Below are positions 59,933-64,000 of a DNA stretch of 64,000 nt, piece by piece. Location of the stretch: assembly GCA_030447685.1 (NCBI GenBank), contig JAUJOK010000016.1:1-64000 (forward strand), given 5' to 3'. Numbering within the stretch: the first letter of the stretch is position 1; each line of letters begins with the position of its first letter. The notes under the pieces were generated by a model. It did not search any database, was not told the origin of the DNA, and saw nothing but the letters and a program-made list of their open reading frames with translations. The position numbers and the translations under genes were made by a program. Source of the DNA: Armatimonadaceae bacterium. GTDB lineage: Bacteria; Armatimonadota; Armatimonadia; Armatimonadales; Armatimonadaceae.

Positions 59933-61076
59933 TAGGGTCGCCGTGCGTGGTGGATAGCTCGTGTTCTCGATAACCAGCGGTGTGTCTCTGGCTGCCATCC
60001 AAGCAGGTAACCCAAAGCTCTTCGCGCATACCCGACGGGTTTTGCGCGAATGGAGCCATCGCGCGAATCCCGAACCGGAACGCAGAGGTTCCTCCTCCAA
60101 CGCGAACTCGCTGTATCAGGCCAATCAGTCGCCCTGGGGCGAAAAAGGTCTGCCTCACCCGAAAAGGGACTTCGGCGGTATCGGTATCCAGTATTCGCGT
60201 GGCGGCCTGGCACCGAGTTCAATACCCGAACTCTACCGGGCCAGTGGCATCACGATTATGGTTGTTGTTGTCAACCTCATGCTCCGGTTCCAGCGATGAG
60301 CCGTCTTTAGGGGTAAAGCCAAGCACGGAACGATGCAGGTTTCCGCGCCCGTCATTGGAGCCGGGAACCACGGGAAATCGGAATGGATACGTCGCGGGGC
60401 GCTGCGTCAGTATTGAAGGAATAAATTCGCGCCACCAGAGTGTCGCCCACACGCGGAATATCTACCCAGCCACGCCCCATCGGGCGTCCCATTGGGGAAC
60501 CAGGGCACGTCGTCATACACGTCATTTGTGGGCAGTCGGCGGCGCTGCCTTCTCCGTTCAGAAGCGCAACGTAGCGGGTATCCTTGCCGCCTCGAAGGCG
60601 CATCGACATTGGAGCAATCCTGCCAGTAAAACCGCTTCCCGTCTGGCGACAAAGAACCAGCGAACCTGCCGGTGTACAGGGGGCAAGCCGCTGGTCGCCG
60701 ATGGGAGTAATTTGCACCAACGTTTGTTAAAGGCATTCAGCGGCGTCTCCGCGCCCGTTGTGGTGTCTACAAGGCACAGGCCGCGCTCTCCCCTTCCCGG
60801 TAACGGGCTAATGACTTCACGGTCAGACACCCAATTGTAAAAAGAAAGAAACGCCTAAAGTCTCCTTGAGACGATCTGCGCAAAACAGCCTTTCCCCCTT
60901 GTGCATCGCGAGCAGTGAAGCGTCTGTTGTGGCCGCAGCCAGCAGCAACGCCCAGTACGACCCACCATTGTTTCCTCCACCACATTGTCAGGACCTCCTC
61001 AAGTGTGCTTCTACCGGCAGAGCCGGAATCCTTTGCGTCACCTTCCGATTTTTTCGGAAGATTGTTGTCATGCCTC

Positions 61077-61105
61077 TTGAAACAACCAGAATGTTTTGGT
61101 ACAAT
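61077..61105 (+). promoter_or_regulatory. groESL promoter
   Basis: TTGAAA (61077-61082), a 17-base spacer and TACAAT (61100-61105). This housekeeping-type promoter fits CIRCE/HrcA-controlled chaperonin operons. Confidence 0.75.
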
Positions 61106-61114
61106 CAACGGCGG

Positions 61115-61140
61115 TTGGCAGACGCAATAGGCAGTGCTAA
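61115..61140. promoter_or_regulatory. Degenerate CIRCE-like operator
   Basis: TTGGCAGAC, eight bases, then CAGTGCTAA resembles TTAGCACTC-N9-GAGTGCTAA. The right half matches 8 of 9, the left 6 of 9, and the spacer is one short. It lies just after the predicted transcription start, the usual place for HrcA control. Confidence 0.5.
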
Positions 61141-61216
61141 TTCGCCGGTTGCCCTGCCGCTTCACTCTGAATATCGTTTTCCAAACTATTCAAATCGAAC
61201 ATGGAGGTAGATGCAG

Positions 61217-61511
61217 ATGCTTAAGCCGCTTGGCGACCGCGTCGTGGTCAAGGCCGTAGAGGCCGAGCAGACTTCGCGCGGCGGCATCGTTCTTCCCGAC
61301 ACGGCCAAGGAGCGCCCGCAGACCGGCGAAGTGCTGGCGGTCGGCCCCGGCAAGACCCTGGACAACGGCTCCGTTGCCGCGATGGAAGTACTGGGTCGGT
61401 GGAGTCGCGTCGTCTACAGCAAGTACGGCGGCACCGAGGTCAAGGTGGGCGGCGAAGAGTAATGATTCTTCGCCTGGACGACATTCTGGGAATCGTGGAG
61501 AATAACGAGAT

Positions 61512-61515
<4 letters not shown>
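61217..61515 (+). pseudogene. groES: GroES co-chaperonin, frameshifted near the C-terminus
   Basis: [30 protein letters not shown] is the GroES start. The mobile loop and [16 protein letters not shown] are present, then the frame hits TAA. One base added there restores MILRLDDILGIVENNEI, the normal C-terminus, ending at TGA 61513-61515. The segment [14 protein letters not shown] differs from the usual MEVKVGDRVVYSK, suggesting another local error. I prefer ATG 61217, nine bases after GGAGG, to 61211. Confidence 0.88.
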
Positions 61516-63115
<1,600 letters not shown>

Positions 63116-63141
63116 AGATTCCGCTCCGCAGTTGGAGAAAC

Positions 63142-63176
63142 GAAAGGGGCATGACCACCTGGGTCACGCCCCTTTC
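63142..63176. terminator. Hairpin between groEL and the convergent coiled-coil gene
   Basis: GAAAGGGGC pairs with GCCCCTTTC and encloses a TGACC/GGTCA inner stem. It is 26 bases after the groEL stop and serves both converging genes. Confidence 0.75.
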
Positions 63177-63192
63177 CGGTTTCCTTTGCCAT

Positions 63193-63549
63193 TTACGTCG
63201 TTTCGCTATCCGGTGGCAGAGGCAGGGCTGCCTGCGCCTCTGCTGCTCTGACACACAATTCGGCCTGTGTTTCGGCGAACTTTACACGCAGGTCCCCGAC
63301 CGTTTCGGCGATGATGGCACGTACTTCCGCCGCCGTTGTGTTACGTGCCTCCTCCAGACGCGACACCCGCGCCTTCAGATCATTATGATCCGACCGCAGC
63401 GTCGATAAGTCATTGCGCACATCACGCATATCTTGTTCCAGCCGGTTGAAGCTTTCCTGAATCGTGTAGTACTTTCTGAGCAGTTCGCTTAACGGACCGG
63501 AAATGTTAAACGGCAACTTTCTGCTCCTGCGTCGCATGCTGCTTTCCAT
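63193..63549 (-). CDS. Coiled-coil protein, second copy of the pair partner
   Basis: 118 residues; the start may also be ATG 63537 or TTG 63516. After LPFNISGPLSELLRKYYTI it is a long amphipathic helix (ESFNRLEQDMRDVRNDLSTLRSDHNDLKARVSRLEEAR) with heptads over about 70 residues and a short acidic tail. Length, position and pattern match the interrupted gene at 1307-1654, including a RLE-x-x-R motif. It overlaps the end of the smaller upstream gene, so the two are coupled. No catalytic motif; probably an assembly or tether protein. Confidence 0.6.
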   Translation of the reverse strand: MESSMRRRSRKLPFNISGPLSELLRKYYTIQESFNRLEQDMRDVRNDLSTLRSDHNDLKARVSRLEEARNTTAAEVRAIIAETVGDLRVKFAETQAELCVRAAEAQAALPLPPDSETT

Positions 63550-63751
63550 GGGCCGCGCGCAGTTCGCTTTTAATATCCTCCATAAGCAGATGCATACGCT
63601 CTAAGCTTTGTATCATTCCGTCCGCTGCTTCGTTGAGTTTTCCCAGAATAGCCTGTACAGCTTCGGCTTCTTCTTCCGTCATAATGGGCTGGTCTTCCCT
63701 TACCGTTAGTGCGGTGTTTGTCGCATCATGAACCATGCTTCCGGTATCCAT
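63506..63751 (-). CDS. Small coiled-coil protein, second copy of the pair
   Basis: About 81 residues from ATG 63751, chosen because AGGAG lies nine bases upstream; ATG 63769 adds six. It is helical and acidic (MTEEEAEAVQAILGKLNEAADGMIQSLERMHLLMEDIKSELRAA). The EAEA...L...A-D-x-I-x-x-L-x-x-M spacing resembles the helix of the protein at 1069-1353. The overlap with the next coiled-coil gene repeats the organisation seen upstream of the HerA-type ATPase gene. Function unknown. Confidence 0.55.
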   Translation of the reverse strand: MDTGSMVHDATNTALTVREDQPIMTEEEAEAVQAILGKLNEAADGMIQSLERMHLLMEDIKSELRAAHGKQHATQEQKVAV

Positions 63752-63815
63752 AGCGGCCATCTCCTGCATGGCTTCATTTTACCCTTTAAACGGCCTGCCA
63801 AATATCAACCTTCCG

Positions 63816-63896
63816 CAGAACGCGGCCTCGATTGCTTCGCTGGTGCTGACCACCGAGGCGCTGGTCGCCGAGAAGCCGGAAAAGAACCCGCCCCCG
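63816..63896 (+). pseudogene. Fragment of a second groEL 3' end
   Basis: The plus strand encodes QNAASIASLVLTTEALVAEK then PEKNPPP, the C-terminal region of GroEL, about 0.8 kb after the same segment of the main groEL (62980-63065). It differs from that copy and is followed by unrelated sequence, so it is a remnant of a duplicated or recombined groEL. Confidence 0.7.
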
Positions 63897-64000
63897 CGCA
63901 CTAAATGGCTATCTGTGGTGGCGGCATCCATTGAAATGCAGTCCGTCAAGCCCCACGCTTTATCGGGACACGGTGGTTCGTTAACGCTGTTCAATGCACT

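Larger units (their letters stand above)
58729..60985 (-). pseudogene. Exported TolB-like beta-propeller gene disrupted by an IS630 element
   Basis: ATG 60985 has GAGGAGG upstream and opens a signal peptide (MWWRKQWWVVLGV, then LLAAATTDASLLA in a shifted frame). Fragments in several frames read SDREVISPLPGRGERGLCLVD, GRFAGSLSPDGKRFYWQDCSN, VDIPRVGDTLVARIYSF and LWVTCLDGSQRHTAG, typical propeller blades. The insertion splits it at TA: sequence to the right ends ...HGDP and sequence to the left resumes as NPQWTPDGKRISLIYKGALY then a stop at 58729. Outside the insertion several single-base shifts remain. Originally it was probably a periplasmic WD40-like protein of about 370 residues. Confidence 0.7.
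60986..61216. other. Divergent intergenic region upstream of groES
   Basis: Holds the groESL promoter at 61077-61105, a degenerate CIRCE and the groES ribosome-binding site (GGAGG at 61203-61207). No further gene is seen. Confidence 0.5.

Overview
The window is a GC-rich bacterial chromosome segment, gene-dense on both strands. The best taxonomic guess is Armatimonadota or a close relative. This rests on two DUF1559-type prepilins with the [13 protein letters not shown] extension, a PEP-CTERM protein, a DUF6785-type membrane protein, GC-rich codon use and sigma-70-like promoters of the form TTGNNN-17-TACAAT. No rRNA or ribosomal marker is present to confirm it. The consensus carries many single-base indels, mostly in short G or C runs. 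They split genes that should be intact (coaX, citrate synthase, STAS protein, hisD, P-type ATPase, ABC ATPase, PepSY protein, DUF6785 protein, groES and groEL), so I annotate these as one broken gene each and treat sequencing or assembly error as the main explanation.

Layout. 0.4-8.4 kb: a co-directional run encoding a translin-family protein, two small partly coiled-coil proteins, a HerA-type ATPase, an isoaspartyl methyltransferase, a GH36-like glycosidase and a Tat-exported FAD oxidoreductase. 8.4-10.4 kb: greA, tRNA-Arg(UCG) and a PEP-CTERM protein. 10.4-14.4 kb: a perfect TTGACA-17-TATAAT promoter ahead of six tightly packed genes of unknown function, at least five with predicted membrane segments. 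14.6-20.9 kb (minus): a reductase resembling cyanobacterial acyl-ACP reductase, a quinate-dehydrogenase-like protein, a PfkB kinase, hemL and a secreted protein. 21.1-24.0 kb: mtaB and a mercuric-reductase-like flavoprotein. 24.0-31.1 kb (minus): a beta-propeller, two prepilins, a PepSY membrane protein, a MacB/FtsX-type ABC transporter and dusB. 31.2-36.5 kb (minus): coaX, a CAP-domain protein and the cell-envelope/c-di-AMP operon cdaA-cdaR-glmM. 36.6-37.8 kb: RNase P RNA, overlapped by a metallophosphoesterase gene.

37.8-43.5 kb: dsbD, citrate synthase, a kinase/STAS anti-sigma pair and hisD. 43.6-47.6 kb: a small exported protein, an isochorismatase-family hydrolase, and an ArsR/CadC repressor with its P1B metal-exporting ATPase. 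47.7-54.1 kb: a SUKH protein, a heterodimeric ABC exporter, two exported Cys-rich proteins and a broken beta-barrel-like gene. 54.1-58.2 kb: ECF sigma factor, zinc anti-sigma factor, a PilT-like ATPase with an altered Walker B, and the DUF6785 protein. 58.2-61.0 kb: a zinc-ribbon fragment and a TolB-like gene disrupted by an IS630-family element. 61.0-63.9 kb: groES-groEL behind a promoter and degenerate CIRCE, then a coiled-coil gene pair that resembles the pair upstream of the HerA-type gene, and a stray groEL 3' fragment.

The most promising candidates for something undescribed are the translin/coiled-coil/HerA cluster (with a similar coiled-coil pair at the other end of the window) and the six-gene operon at 10.4-14.4 kb. 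No CRISPR array, prophage or complete known defence locus was seen.
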